64,000 bases of DNA from Episyrphus balteatus (GCF_945859705.1 NC_079136.1:88039120-88103119); one strand, 5' to 3'; counted from the stretch's first letter, positions 24,231-37,750 are shown. The notes: generated from the letters alone by a model not told the origin. Program-made: numbers and translations.

Positions 24231-26698
24231 AATGATTAAAGCTGATTTATGATACAGTTTTTTAAAAATTAGTTTTCAAAATTTTGAAAAAAAAAAAAAT
24301 TTTAAAAAAAATGTTTGAATTAATTTTTTTCAAAATTTTATGTAATTAAGTACTATTTCAAAATACAATGCTCTTATTTGTTTTTAAACAAAAACAGAAA
24401 ACCGTATCCGGAAATGTCTTGTCGTTTTCGAGTAATTAATAAAAAGCCAAAACTAATTTTTTCAAAGAAACCGCATTATTTTTTGTTTTTACCTTTCTGG
24501 ACTTGTTGGTAAATTAATTTATGAAACATTAACCTTTCGACTATTATTTTTTTTTTAACATTAAGACTTCAATTAAGACACAATAAAATGACACAGTATT
24601 GGATTTACACAGAATTAATACGTTTTTTTTTCATTAATAGCACCTCAAAACTCACCTGTTAATTTTTCTTATTGTTTCTGGGGGCCATTTGATTTCTTGT
24701 ATAAAAAATAGTTTTTAGAAAACTAATTTTTGAAAATCGTTAGATCGGGTTTTAAAAAAATAATTTTCTATTAATACAAATTTTCTAACATTTTTCAAAA
24801 AAAAAAAAAATGTTGGTATGCCATTTTTAAGAAAATATTATTCAACACATTAAAACAAAATTACGATAAATTTCATCTACCCTTTTTCAAAAAATTGATT
24901 TTTCAAACAAAAAAATCTATAAATATTTTTTAAAAATCCAAAAATGTGTTTTTTGAACATTTTGTAAAATTGTTATATTTTTTCGTTATATGACAGGAGG
25001 ACTAAAAGCGCCGCAGCTAAAATTGGAATTTCCATAGCCGCATTATTACTGTAACCGAAAGCCGAATAAGAGCAACCCCCGCCCCACTTCAAACTCTTTC
25101 CATTGAATTACTATTCACTGCTACTTTTGTTTTGGGTTAGCCTAGACTGCAAATTAACATTGAAACTCGGATTTATGTATTTCACTTTTATTTTTCAAAC
25201 AACCGAAACTATCAAAAAAAAAAAATTAAATATTTTTGACAAAGTATTTTATTAAGGGTGCGGCAGTCTTGCGGTTTATACACTAGTCACATATTTTAAC
25301 TTCTGTGCACAACCCATACGGCGCTTTTGCGGCTGAATCTATTTTCACACGCGTGTAAACTTAATGGTAAAGTAAATTTAAGTTCGAGTTTATAAGTTGC
25401 TCCTCATTTTTGTAGACGGGGAAACGAAGACCACCTAATGTTTGACAAATGTTTATATAATTTGTTGAATAAAGAAAGAAGGCCCAAATATGTAGAAAAA
25501 ATATTTTTTGAGCCCTTACTAACGGTACCTGCCATTAAATGTTTTTTTTTATTTATAAATTAACCAACCAAAATTGTAATGCAGAAACGTTAAAGTTATT
25601 GTTATATACAAATTTTACAAAACTTTCAAAAAATACATTTTTTTACTTTGAAAACATTTTGATGAATTTCATCGACATTTTGGTTTTTTTGTGTAAATTA
25701 ATATTTTCCTTTAATAGGGAATACCAATTTTTTTTTTTTTGAAAAATGTTACAAAATTTGTATAACTATTAGCCCAGGGAAATTAGTAATTTAAATCGCA
25801 TTTTTCGCTGGACAAAATTTTTTTCATGGAATGTGTTCGGGTGGTTGTCCTTATCATAAAAGTCAATTTGTTGGCATAATTGGAGGTTGGGAACAGCCGC
25901 CATCTTGAAAAAGAGATTGGTATCGTTTTTATTGAATAGCTCCATTGTTATTCATTTTAACAAAAAATGACAAAGGTAAGACTTATTAACAATAAAATTA
26001 TCTAAGAAATGATATACAAAACAATTCCGTGAGTTGATTAAATAAAATTTTATAGTTGGTCAAAGTGCGGGTTTGTATCGCAAGGTTGGGACAAAATGAC
26101 ATTTTTTCATATATCTGACGAACTTTTGATTTGTTTGGATAATTCTTCTAGAATGAATTGTAGTACTTATAATTACCTATAAAATGAGCACACAATCGTT
26201 ATTGTCACCATCGTATTGTAGAAGTAATCTAACTCCGAATCTCTCCATGTACTAGTCAAAAGTAAGAAAAAAGCTGTTTTTTTGCTAGTAGGCCGAGAAA
26301 ATTTTGGGAGTAGAGGTATAACCAAAATATAAGTACGCAGTTTTGCAGCCATACGCGTGTTATTGTCGATTTCAAAGGTCTGACAACTCTAATTTTGTGC
26401 TTTATACGGTTTTTGGGGGGTTAAATAACGTAAGTTTTCCAGTTAATGTGAATGGGCTAAATTTATACTATTTGAAATTATAAATATACAAGCTGATGCT
26501 CTATTATTTTTCCTAAATCTGAACTTCCCAATCTTGAGGATGTGACCAATAGAACTATATATAAGCCGTTTAAACGATTATGTTTTAGAAGCTTTTTTTG
26601 TTTAGATTTTTGTTTGTTTATTTGAATTGAAAAGCCTGATATGGTTAGTTAAAAAAGCTTATATCGTGAGTTCTATTAACCCCATAGCCGAGATTGAG
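24231..26698. other. AT-rich intronic DNA with family A fragments
   Basis: Near 24700-24960 there are phrases of family A ('aaaatcgttag' and 'ttggtatgccattt'), and near 25515-25540 the reverse complement of its 'ggcaggtaccgtta' phrase. These are decayed fragments. No exon or RNA gene is recognised. Confidence 0.45.
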
Positions 26699-27112
26699 AT
26701 GAAAATTCAGCGGGAATGGGCGGTTGCCACGCCCCCTGGCTGAAATTCTCAAATTTTAAATTTTTTCCTTTGTGTAAACTACCAGTTCCACCACTCTACC
26801 AAATTTCAAGATTCTACGACAATAATTTATGAAAATTCAGCGGAAATGGGCGGTTGCCACGCCCCCTGGCTGAAATTCTCAAGTTTTAAATTTTTTCCTT
26901 TGTGTAAACTACCAGTTCCACCACTCTACCAAATTTCAAGATTCTACGACATACAGAAGTGCTCTATAATATTTGATGAAAATTCTGCGGGAATGGGCGG
27001 TTGCCACGCCCCCTGGCTGAAATTCTCAAATTTTAAATTTTTTTCTTTGTGTAAACTACCAGCTCCACCATTCTACCAAATTTCAAGATTCTACGACATA
27101 CAGAAGTGCAGT
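26699..27112 (+). repeat. Three tandem copies of a ~130-146-bp unit
   Basis: Copies begin near 26699, 26829 and 26975, each with 'gaaaattcagcgggaatggg' or a near variant, 'cggttgccacgccccctggc' and 'ctaccaaatttcaagattct'. Spacings are 130 and 146 bases, the third and second copies sharing an extra 'atacagaagtgc' tail. The 'gccacgcccc' motif recurs in fly transposons. The 148-codon open frame across 26846-27292 reads through the repeat (two near-identical protein blocks) and is not a gene. Confidence 0.75.
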
Positions 27113-27601
27113 GAGTCAGTGATTCAGTTACGGTTTTTGCGATTTTTGAAGCCCTATATCTCAGAAACTACTCATCGTAGGAGGCTGAAATTTTGTGAGG
27201 TGTTTGGTTTTGACGAGCTCAACAAATGTAGTGAGTTTGAAATTTCTAGCATCTTTGGTGTGGAAGTTAGAGGGGGGTCGAAAATGGCCTGAGTTGTTTC
27301 CTGTAAATAAGGGTGTAGTGCCAAAGTTTCTAGAGAACTTGGCTGGGCACTACCGTGCCCCTTGATATTTATAGCCAAAATGATAATTTTCCATTCAAAG
27401 ATCGATATCACATTGAAAAGTGCTCGTATCGAGGTCTTTAAAAATGTGTCAGTTCTTTTTAAAAGATTACTCAAACAAAAAACAAAAATTTAAAGTTCAA
27501 ACTCAAAAACTAGACATAGACACCTACAAATTACCAAAAATCGAAATGACCATTTTTTGACCTTGCTAGTTGCTATATAGGTCGATAATTTTTGAAACCA
27601 A

Positions 27602-28958
27602 AAAAAATCATAGTAGGATGAAACCCATTAGAAAAGGAGGTGAATATGATAAAAATGAAAGAAAAAATAAATTACGGGCGAGCCGAGTTCGGGAAGTGGG
27701 TGGGTTGAGTTTTTCATGGTAAAAAATGGTATATCTCGATTTCCGGCAAAACTACTAGTCCTATGGAAAAAAGTTGCAAATTAAAGTTGTAGGTTATAAA
27801 AAGATCTACAACTTACGTCTTAACAATTTTTTCACATAACCTCAAAATTAATGTAAAAAATTCAAAAAACCGAGTTTTTGGTTTTTTATTTTTATCTTTT
27901 TCAAAAAATGTTTTTTTCTACGAAATTTGGTGAAAACTTATTTACCTATTATGTCCCAAATACACAGTAATTTATTTAATTTGAAATATTTATTTTGTAA
28001 CCTTATTTTGACTAAATACCAAAAAAACACCCTAATTTTCTATCGAAAATTCACGTGTCAAAATATCAGCTTTTTTCAAAAAATCGGTGGGTAATTTGTT
28101 TGTTAAAACCTCTACTTTCTGATGGTGTAAACAAAAATTTACATTAGTATACCATAGTATATGTTCTGGGAAAATGCAAAAAATGAAAAAAGCATAAACT
28201 CGAAAATTTTTTTATATCAATATTTACAATTTTGGCCTATTTATTAAAATTTTTACTTTTTTCTATGTCAAAGTAATATAAAATCTTACGGTTTTTAAGT
28301 AAAAATTTTAATAAATAGGCCAAAATTGTAAATAATGATATTAAAAATTTTTCGAGTTTATGCTTTTTTCATTTTTTGCATTTTCCCAGAACATACCTAT
28401 ACTATGGTATACTAATGTAAATTTTTGTTTACACCATCAGAAAGTAGAGGTTTTAACAAACAAATTATACACCGATTTTTTGAAAAAAGCTGATATTTTG
28501 ACACGTGAATTTTCTATTGAAAATTAGGGTGTTTTTTTTGGTATTTAGTCAAAAATAAGGTTACAAAATAAATATTTTAAATTAAATAAATTACTGTGTA
28601 TTTGAGACATAATAAGGAAGGTTTTCACCAAATTTCGTAGAAAAAAATATTTTTTTGAAAAAGATAAAAATAAAAAAACCAAAAACTCGGTTTTTTGAAT
28701 TTTTCACATAAATTTTGAGGTTATGTGAAAAAATTGTTAAGATGAAAGTTGTAGATCTTTTTATAACCTACAACTTTGCCTTACAACTTTTTTCCAAAGG
28801 ACTAGTAGTTCTTAAGGAAATCGAGATATACCATTTTTTACCATGAAAAACTCAACCCACCCACTTCCCGAACTCGGCTCGCCCTTAATTTATTTTTCCT
28901 TTCATTTTTATCATATTCACCTCCTTTTCTAATGGATTTTATCCTGCTATGATTTTTT
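27602..28958. repeat. Long palindrome, arms about 660 bp
   Basis: The left arm 27602-28259 and right arm 28298-28958 are near-identical inverted copies around a 38-base loop. Anchors include 'gggcgagccgagttcgggaa' near 27675, complementary to sequence near 28865-28885, and 'acaattttggcctatttatt' at 28227, complementary to sequence ending 28330. Differences are a handful of substitutions and short indels. No coding frame is visible. Either a fold-back element or an inverted duplication, forming a strong hairpin if transcribed. Confidence 0.85.
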
Positions 28959-30960
28959 CATAATTTTTAATGTTTTTGAAGGTTTCGGCACTGGTCTACT
29001 AAACTGAGCTTGAAAATCTATGTTTTTATTAAATTTGTATGGCTTACAGGAAAATTTATTAGTCATATATAGAAAAATATATGGACTTCAATATAGATTC
29101 TAGAACTTTAGCCTTAACCTAATACCAAACACTAGCTGATAGAAGATCATACTTCATTTAAAAAAAAGAACAATGTTTAACGTTCGTACGTCAAACTAAA
29201 CGCAAAAGATCTTTTGTAAATTCAACACAATTATCTTTTAACTGGCATTCACTCGCACTACATATATTCACATACATACAAAAATTGAACTAACCATCAC
29301 CCACTGTTTCTTACTTCAAATGGGCTTCTGGTGGCTGATGTTAGGAAGAGTAGGTCGCCTTACCGCTTATCTATCATCTGTTGCAAAAGTTTGCAACCAA
29401 GTGGTATCCACATCCTATACCCAACTAGCACCCACCATGCCACCACCGCACCGCACCGCAAAAGAACGACAGCAATCACAGTGCTAACCAAACAGTTTGT
29501 CTGACCGTTGTTATTCTTTTTTCGTTCCTTTCCGATTCTGCGAAACCCAAAAAACAAAAAAAAAAAAAAAAACGAAAAAGAAGAAGGTTTTCCCGGGATC
29601 TCTACAATTTCTAGGATATATATGTCCACTAATTTGAAAAACAATTTCCGTAATTACACAGCGGATGAGTAAGGTCGGTCTAAGTGTACCAAGTAGTGAG
29701 GCTATCATCCGCCTGCTCCTCTTTACCTACACACCGACTCTGCCTTCCAATGCAAAGATGCGACGCGAAGGAGGGAGACGAACATGTAACTATGGTTGCT
29801 AATGCAATTCGTGAAATTATTTTCTTTTATCCATATGGCTGCAGTTTATGTGTATGTGTGTGTGTTAGTGCTTCATTGGACCAAATTGCACTAATCGTCC
29901 GCGACCTAAGCAAATTATTGTAAATACGCTATGAAAGCAATTGTAAGGTGACCAGCACAACATACAGTCTATACCCAGCATCAGCTCTATGTTCATATAT
30001 CCTGGGAAGCCATATTGGACTGAGTTTTAGTTAGACCTTAGACAGCATTAGCAGATTGGCAGCGATTAGCAGCGGTATGCTGTATATCGTCTACGAAAAG
30101 TGAGAATTGTGTGAAAAAAGAAAAAAAAAAACACTTAAGAATTGGAACAATATGTGTGCACTGCGGGCACCCTGCTCGCTGCATTGTTTTTTGTGCAGTT
30201 TAAGCTGCGATGTGGTTAACCATTCTTCTTATCAATAAGTTGTGATTTTTACTACCAAGTTGTTAATAATTTTTATTTTCTTTAAACTATTTTGCTAGCC
30301 TTTAACCTAGCAAAAGAGTTAATATACCAAAACACCATAAGTTTAACAGGCTAATGAAAGAAAAAGGTAGACTTTTTGTTTTCAAATGATTGCGGGGATT
30401 AGATTAAAAAAAAAAACTACAATATTGTGGTTTAAGAAAGATTAAACGCTGTTAACTAAATATAATGCCAGTTTCAACAACTTAAAAGAAGTGAACCTTG
30501 AAAATTACTTCCGAGCTTAAAAAGTTGGACGTAAGGCTAGTTTTTAAGCTTCGTTTTATGTGGCAATGAACTTTCTGTAGAGTGATTTTTTCAAAGAAAA
30601 AAGTTAAACTTGCTAAATATTGCACTCTTAAAACCAAACTATGTGCAGAATATACAATCTTTTCTTATTAAAAATAATTGAGACACACTTGAGAATGCAT
30701 CCAAAACATGGAAAATAAATGAAACTACACTATTACTTGTATTTGATAGTGTTTTTAAGTCAATAATTAAGATTCAAGCTTGACATATAGTAAAAAAAAA
30801 GCGCTTTAAAATAAACAAAAGAGCTGAGCAGCGAACTTTTTTTTTTATTTTTTGAAATTCTTTCTTCTACTTCTACCTTTATTTCGCACTATTATAATCC
30901 CCATGTTTTTATGTCGAGGAGATCAAAACTCTCCCACTCTGTTTTATACTAGTGAGTAGT
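28959..30960. other. Intronic DNA, partly low-repeat
   Basis: 29200-30230 is complex, with many CACC and CAGC words, a (TG)n-like stretch near 29850 and an A-run at 29557-29572. It is a candidate regulatory block. 30230-30960 is AT-rich with nothing recognised. Open frames here lack splice-bounded coding character. Confidence 0.35.
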
Positions 30961-31591
30961 GATCCTCCTGTGGTTTCATCTGACCTCAGAAATCGGCGAA
31001 AAGCATCACAGTTTTTGTATTGGTGTTTTCGGGTTAACTTGAATCAGGTGTTTTTAGGCCTATGTTGCATAATGTTGCAACGCTTTAAAGTTCATTTTTT
31101 TGTTTTTTTTTTCACCCTGCTTATAATGGTTAGTCTTAGAGGTGCAAAAAAATATTATGTCAGAGAAAATAAATTAAAAATTTTAGAAATTCCGGATTTT
31201 TTTGAAATTTGAAATATTTTAGTAGGGTAAACAGAGGTGAATTTAAAAAAGATCAAAAAGGTATTTTCGTAACAAATAGCGATAGAAACAAGATTTAATA
31301 TCTTATCAATAGATATTGTAAATATATGAAAGTCACACATACAAACAAAAAACGCAAAAATTCTGAAACTCCAGATATATATCTATTATTAAAAGTCAAA
31401 ACAGTGAAATTCGATGTTTGAGAAATATTTCACCAAAAGAGCCAGCATGAAAGTTATTTCAAATAACTTGTATGTTATTAGAGAGCTAAAAAAAAAATAA
31501 ATTGACACGTATTTGCCAAATTTTGTATTTGACTTAATTTTTTTCTTCTGTGTTTTTATAAATTTTGTTTGCAAATTTTAATATAAAAAAA

Positions 31592-32858
31592 GAGGTTGTC
31601 TGTAAAGCCGGTTTACGGACGATGATTTTACGTGATAACGTCGTAAGAGAACAGGTTGCATGCTTTTGTTTAAAATGAGTCAATTGAAGCGTTTATTTAT
31701 TTCAAACAATCATAATTTTCTCATTATATTAATTTTTTTATTTTAAAAGCTTACAAAAAAAAAACTATACCATTAAAAACTATACCATTTCTTCTAAAAA
31801 ATAAAACGATATATAAATTTTTACAATGCGCAAAAAGTATTAATATAATTTATTAAAAACAATCATTTCTTATGAAAAAATCACCCAAAAATCCATTTTT
31901 TGGATATAACAACCTATAATAAATTTTATATGACCTGAAAACTTATTGCTTCAGCTCAATATATATATATCAATCATGTCTATTTGACATCTACAAAAAG
32001 AGCTAGAATTTTTTGAACTCGATCAATTTTCATCAAAAAAAGCAAAAAAAAAAAAAACATATAATTTTAACTTTTCACGCTGATGGATCATTTTTTTTTC
32101 AATGACAACCTATAAAAAATTTTATATCGTGTGAAAGCTCATTATTTCACCTTCAATTTAAAATACCAATTTTTAGCACATGTATGTGCATAGTCATAAA
32201 CTATATGTTCTATAAGTTTGATTGATTTTTTGAACGCTACGAAAAATTAAAAAAAATAAAAGCTCAGCAAAAGATACCCCAAAATAAGTAGGTGTTTTTC
32301 AAAAATTCATATTTCGAAACGCAGAGATTAAAAAAAAAATCCGTATTAAACCCCTTATTTTTTTTTAATTATCTTTCAAATGACGTTTTCCAAATTGTCA
32401 AAACAAATTTCCCCTACCTATAATCACTTATTCGTCAAAGGTCCACTTTAAGTTTTAGTTTTATAAAACCATTTATAACTTGGTTTTGAAATTTTTTTGA
32501 ATTTTTTTCAATACCATTGTTAGTTTTGTAATAAATTTATCTATCGATTCAAAATAATTCAACTCTTTACACTGTCGCGTTTAGAATTTTTTGCAATTTT
32601 GTTTTACCCCTATTTACCCTATTAAAAGATGGAATTTTTAAAACCCTTCAAATGTATTCAACTTTAGGTTTTTATCTTTCAAATAAGCTATAGAAGATTT
32701 TTGTATCTCTAATAGTTTATTTTTAATTTTTAATTGAAATTTTTGCCGCACTGCGAAAGTGCGAGAGTGGAACGGCAGGAAATGGCGTCACTTTTTTGTG
32801 GTGGCTGCCATGGTTCATCGATTTATAAGACGTTATCACGTCAAAAACTATCAACAAA
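31592..32858 (+). mobile_element. Family B repeat, copy 1 (most complete)
   Basis: Begins 'gaggttgtctgtaaagccgg', followed by 'acgatgattttacgtgataa' and 'cgtcgtaag'. The far end has 'gacgttatcacgtcaaaaac' at 32829-32848, the reverse complement of the near-start phrase 'ttttacgtgataacgtc' apart from one inserted base, so the element has inverted subterminal repeats about 1.2 kb apart. Shared internal phrases such as 'aagtaggtgtttttcaaaaa' and 'tcgaaacgcagag' identify other copies at 51822, 58235 and (inverted) 58990-60330. No coding frame is preserved, so it is a non-autonomous or decayed element of unnamed class. Confidence 0.6.
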
Positions 32859-33070
32859 TGGCTTAAAAAACTTGTATGCCAGGAAGGTGCTTCTGCTTAC
32901 TTTTACCTCTGATTTTATACCAAAAAACTACTTAATTCGTCGACCAACACACCAAAAAACAGGACTTTAGCAAAAAAAAAAACTCATATTTAGTGCTGCA
33001 TGACAAAACTGCCAGACGTTGGTTCGGAAGACCTCTGAATATTACCTTTAATTTGACACATATATCCAGC

Positions 33071-33433
33071 CCTATGATGGTAGCCGATCGGAAAAATATC
33101 CGATCGGAGAAAAGTTCCGATCGGAAGATTTTTGTATTCACGGTACCCGAATTTGAGAAGAAAAATTGACGTCAAACAACGCACTCATTTCCCAATTTTT
33201 TTTTGGTTTTTATTTTTTTTCGGATAATATTTCACGTTTGATTTTCTGTCGGGAAGAATCGGAAAGAAAAAAAAGCGCAAAGCATAACCCGTCGCAAATA
33301 TTCTGACAGTTCACTGCATAGCATCGCATGTATTTTAAATTTTCAACGCACCTAAGATTTTTTTCGTATATCTGTCCGATTTTACTGTCGTACAAATCGG
33401 ATAAAATTTTCTTCCGATCGGCTACCATAGTAG
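33071..33433. mobile_element. MITE with CTATGATGGTAGCCGATCGG ends
   Basis: The left end reads ctatgatggtagccgatcgg and the right end, reverse-complemented, ctactatggtagccgatcgg. This gives a 20-bp terminal inverted repeat with two mismatches. The words 'ccgatcgga' and 'atccgat' recur inside both ends. Total length is about 360 bp and no transposase is present. A second copy of 'ctaccatagtag' directly follows the right end at 33439-33450, suggesting a small duplication of the terminus. Confidence 0.7.
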
Positions 33434-35887
33434 TAGGCTACCATAGTAGATAGTCTTTAAGCTCTATGAGATGCACAATTCACTTTACCACACCAATAGT
33501 TTTCGTAGCTACTGATAGCCCTCTTTCACTTCCAATTTGATATTTTCTTAAGATTAATGAGTTAAGAGTTTCTGCAATGTCCACCCGATCTATTAATATT
33601 AAAAAAAAAAAAAAAAATAATAATTATCTTGTTCGTTATTTAATAGCTATTTAATGAAGTTCTGTATTAGAAAAACTTTTCATATAATCACACATTCAAT
33701 GTATCCTTCACATTTTATTCCAAGATGACTCTTTAGGTGTTATTAAATATGTTTCACCCCTTTATTCAAAAAGTGACACATTTTTCAATAATTCATCTCT
33801 CATCTGACGTCATATCATGTCACTTAATCTGACTAATCAACCCGCATTAATCACCAAATACCATGTAATTGTACAGCGATTGCAATCTATAATAATATAT
33901 GAGTCGGTCGATTGTACCTTGTAATCAATTTCCTCAATCAAAAAAACATATGATTTAGCTTAACCGAGAGAAATAGTTACTCCAAAATGCACAAAGATGA
34001 CTGACAAACAATTGTGTCATTGTCAAATATGAATCAGGGTTGCACTTGGTAACAAAAAAACCGACAACAACAACAAAACAAAACAAAAAACCTTCCAACA
34101 TACTCATCATTCAATCAGTCTGTGCAATGCGCCTGCATCGACTAGGGTGGGGTTTCAAGATATCTGTTGGCAATTATCCCCAAACTGTGTTACAACATAT
34201 ATAAACTACACATCAAGGACGAGATTTTAGCGGCGCGGTGGTGACGCGAGCCCCAATGCGCAATTCATTTCATTTCAAATCGCATCTCGACAATTATTTT
34301 CCATTTTTCATCCACACCTCTCCCATGAGTGTCTCTTTGTATCTAATTACAACAAAAACAACAATAACAACAATAAAAAAAAATAGTTACATTCAGAAGA
34401 TATCTATCGAGGTGCAGGCGCACCTTGTAAGATACACTTTGTATCTTTTTGTTATTTTTTTGTTTCTATTCTGTGCAATCGCAGCGAAAGGAATAGCAAT
34501 TTGTCTGCAGTTATGTCTATCATTCGGTATCAGCTACAACCGATCGGATGAACTTCCTAGATCTTCTTTCAATTAAATTTGGTATCTGCGACCTGCGAGT
34601 GTGGGTGGTGGTGGTGTTAGGATGCATCTTGTGCATGTACGTGACAATGCCTTGCAGATATACTTTATTTCCTTACCTCACCTTCTCATATAGGGGAGAG
34701 AGATATGTCTTGACTTGTCATTCCTGCCAAAACCTAGGCTGTGTGTGTCAACATCAATTTACAAAGTCTCAGATCCACACAAGATCCGAGATGCATGGGA
34801 AAATCTGAGGGAAAACCACTTGCGCACGTTAATTTGCATAAAAATTGTTGTCTAGTGGTCTACGACGACGACGACGTTAGCGGCGGTCTGATGGTTGTTC
34901 CGCTTATGTTAATATGTGTTTGTGTTTGTGTGTGTGTAATGACGAAGCAATTATAATTACAAGCTTATTTTAACAATGCAACTTGATTCTTGAACTAACA
35001 ACGAGTTTTTATACTAACAAAAACGACATGTTAATGTTTGGTATAGTCTTCATATTGGAGAGTTATATTGCAGCGTTTTAGAGTTAGTAACTTGGATTTG
35101 GATTTGTCAAATGAGCCCAAGGATTAAGGTGAGGTAAATACCTATTTGTTAGGTATTATAGATGTCTAGATAAAAAATGATCTACAAGATGGCCTCTGCT
35201 GAAAGAGACAAATGAATTTTGTGTAAATTTTGTAAGGCTTAATTTTTGATTACTTTCAATTTTGATAGTAAATTAAGAATTTTTTTTCTAATCATCTATT
35301 TCATTGAGAAATTTACCCTCAGAATCGGAAATTTTAAAGAAATTTAAAGAAAATGTCGAATTTTGCAAAAGGCCATTAACTCCATATTTCCGTGATACCT
35401 ATTATAAAAAAAAAATAAATGCTTAATTTTTCCAATACATTCGCGACCTTTCTTGAATCATAATATCATTCTTAGTAGGCTTTGACACAAAAGTTTCAGA
35501 AGTCAGTTTTAGGATACTTCAATTTTGTAGACTTGTTTCTTTTTCGTGGTCACTTAAAAAAGTCGGGCCTAAGACTTAAAATTTTAAAAAAGTCTTGAAA
35601 TACAGATCGAAGTGCAAATGAGCGCACAGACGCGCTTAGGTATAATTCTATACGGATGGTGTGGAGAAATAACTCTATGAGATTCTGCCATAATGTTTGT
35701 ATTGGTTAAGAGCTCTACAGTTTTTTTTAGACGCGAAACCAATATTTCAGGTATGACACATGCTAAAATAAGGAATTTTCCTTCTTCAAGCCTCAGGCAC
35801 GGTATTCACTCACACTTTATATTTAAACAAATAATATAATAATTAATATTAATTTTGTTTGATAATCTTTGCTTAGATTTATTAAAT
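33434..35887. other. Intronic DNA with a low-repeat middle
   Basis: 33950-34980 is complex (for example an ACAACAACAACAAAACAAAA stretch near 34062, CGACGACGACG near 34863 and a (TG)n run near 34916-34938). The rest is AT-rich. No exon is supported. The open frames at 34238-34956 overlap in different frames and show no family. Confidence 0.35.
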
Positions 35888-36892
35888 AAAATGCACGACT
35901 GGGTCGCACGAACTTGCTCTTAGAGTTGAAGTTGCTTAAATTTTTAAGACTTTTTATATAGAAACTTGGGAAATGTAGGTACATAAAAAAAAAAAAAAAA
36001 AAAAAACAAAAATAAAATAAAATAAAATTCATTTTTCAAAAAAAAAAACAATATCTGAAATTAAATCGCCCCACAAAACAAGTATGCAGTTTTATTTGCG
36101 TTTTTAGAAAAAAAATTTTCAAAATCGTTAGAGCCGTTTTTTAAAAAACTAATTTTTTGTAAATAATTTTTTGAAAAAAAAGTTTAAAAATAAAACTGGT
36201 ATGCCATTTTGTAGAAATAACTAATCAACATCTAAAAACAAAATTTAAAAAAAATTCAATGTCCTGTTTTCGAAAATTTGATTTTTCAAAAAAAAATTTT
36301 CAAAATTTTTTTAAAAATCCAAAAATAATTTTTTTCAAAATTTTATTTTTGGCTTATATTTAAATTATATAAATGCTTTTGTATACAATAAGTAGTTTTG
36401 TAGAAAATCCGATTTGATAAAAGCGGTCCTATGGCAGGTACCGTTAATAACGATTTTTAAAAAAAAAATTTTCTTCAAAAGATAGACATTGTTTAAAAAC
36501 TAACATTTGAATTTTTTTAACAAAATCGTTGGAGCCGTTTTCGTGAAATTAAACTTTTCCGAAATTTTTGTATGACAGGTACCGTTATTTTTGGTCCGAA
36601 AAAATTAATTCCAAAAACCCCTCTGGAGAGTCTCCAAAAACTACTACATAGCAAGTTTGGAGTCAATCGGTCCATCCGTTTAGGCTCTAGTTCCTTATAC
36701 AGACAGACAGACTGACAGACTGACAGACTGACAGACTGACAGACTGACAGACTGACAGACTGACAGACTGACAGACTGACAGACTGACAGACTGACAGAC
36801 TGACAGACTGACAGACTGACAGACTGACAGACTGACAGACTGACAGACAGACGGACAGACGGACTTCCGGGACCCACTTTTTTGGCATTGTC
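35888..36892 (+). mobile_element. Family A repeat, copy 1
   Basis: Begins 'aaaatgcacgactgggtcgc' and 'acgaacttgctcttagagtt'. It continues through AT-rich sequence with 'tcgttagagccgtttt' and 'tggtatgccattttgtag', then 'ggcaggtaccgtta', 'ccaaaaacccctctggagag' and 'tcggtccatccgtttaggct', an octamer microsatellite, and a closing 'ggacttccgggacccacttt'. The same order recurs in the copy at 53086-54780, which defines the family. No transposase is encoded. The class is not known to me. Confidence 0.65.
36710..36845. repeat. Octamer microsatellite (GACTGACA)x17
   Basis: Seventeen uninterrupted copies of the 8-mer inside family A copy 1, preceded by a short (GACA)n tetramer run and followed by GACAGACGGAC. 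Because 8 is not a multiple of 3, all frames stay open on the minus strand and give a repeated Ser/Val/Cys/Gln peptide. Those open frames are artefacts. Confidence 0.95.
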
Positions 36893-36917
36893 TAAAAATT
36901 CTATTTAAACACTTGTT

Positions 36918-37136
36918 CACTGAGGGAAAAAATAAATTGAAGTTGAAACGTCGTTGTTTCAAAGTTGAACTACTTTGATTTATGTGACTTTAAGATACGA
37001 AACCATCAAAAATTAACCTATTTTCCACGTTGATTTTAAAATGTCCATCGTCAACGCAAAATCATTCCGAATAATAGTTAAATCAATGTGGTTTTCATTG
37101 ATTTCACGTTGTCTTATAGTGGCTTTTCCCTCAGTG
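36918..37136. mobile_element. 219-bp MITE with CACTGAGGGAAAA ends
   Basis: CACTGAGGGAAAA at 36918-36930 is the exact reverse complement of TTTTCCCTCAGTG at 37124-37136. The interior is AT-rich with words such as 'cgttgatttt' and no coding frame. Length and perfect 13-bp ends fit a non-autonomous DNA transposon. The target duplication could not be fixed (TT on both sides is possible). Confidence 0.75.
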
Positions 37137-37750
37137 TTCTATCCGCGATTTTTTAAAATTATATTTTAACGCTTATTCTTTCCGCCATTTGGAAATAAAA
37201 AAACGTTGCACAGTGTGGCCAATGGTATCAAAAGCTGGCAAAAATAGCTATTTTTAATTTGTACCGAAATTGCCAAATACAAATTTACTTTAATAGATGG
37301 ATTAATAGGCTGCACAAAACCGGTTTTTATTCCACGATTTTAGCCTAACAGGGAGAGTAACTACACTTTAACATGTCACCATTGACGAAATTATTCGTTA
37401 TTTAACTTTTTTTTAGCTCCCATTGGTGTTTAAAGTTTTAAGGCTATTTCGTTAAAACAAAATAGATAAAAATTTGAAATAAATATGGAATAACAAGCAA
37501 AAGGAAAGCTTTAGATTCTCATTTCTCTTTTGAATTATGAGTGTGTTGTTTGTTTGAAATAATTTTTCGAATTCGGTGTCTTTAAGATCATTCGTGTCTT
37601 GTGTGCATCATACAAATTCCTTGAGAAAAAGTTCATAAGGATGTGAAGTGGCGCTTTGTTTTTGGTGTCCCTTTATGAGAGTGTCATCTTTCGTGTCAAT
37701 TAAAGAAATGTTGCCCATGTTTGCCCCTTTTTGAGTAAACACTTTTAGTC

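Noticed and set aside
26846..27292. 148-codon plus-strand frame with two similar protein blocks
   Set aside because: The blocks are direct translations of tandem DNA repeats; no splice sites or family resemblance.
34238..34956. Three overlapping plus-strand frames of 71-112 codons
   Set aside because: Different frames of the same DNA, no recognisable domain, no consistent splice signals.
36517..36962. Three overlapping minus-strand frames of the same composition
   Set aside because: Same artefact, from the 17-unit array.
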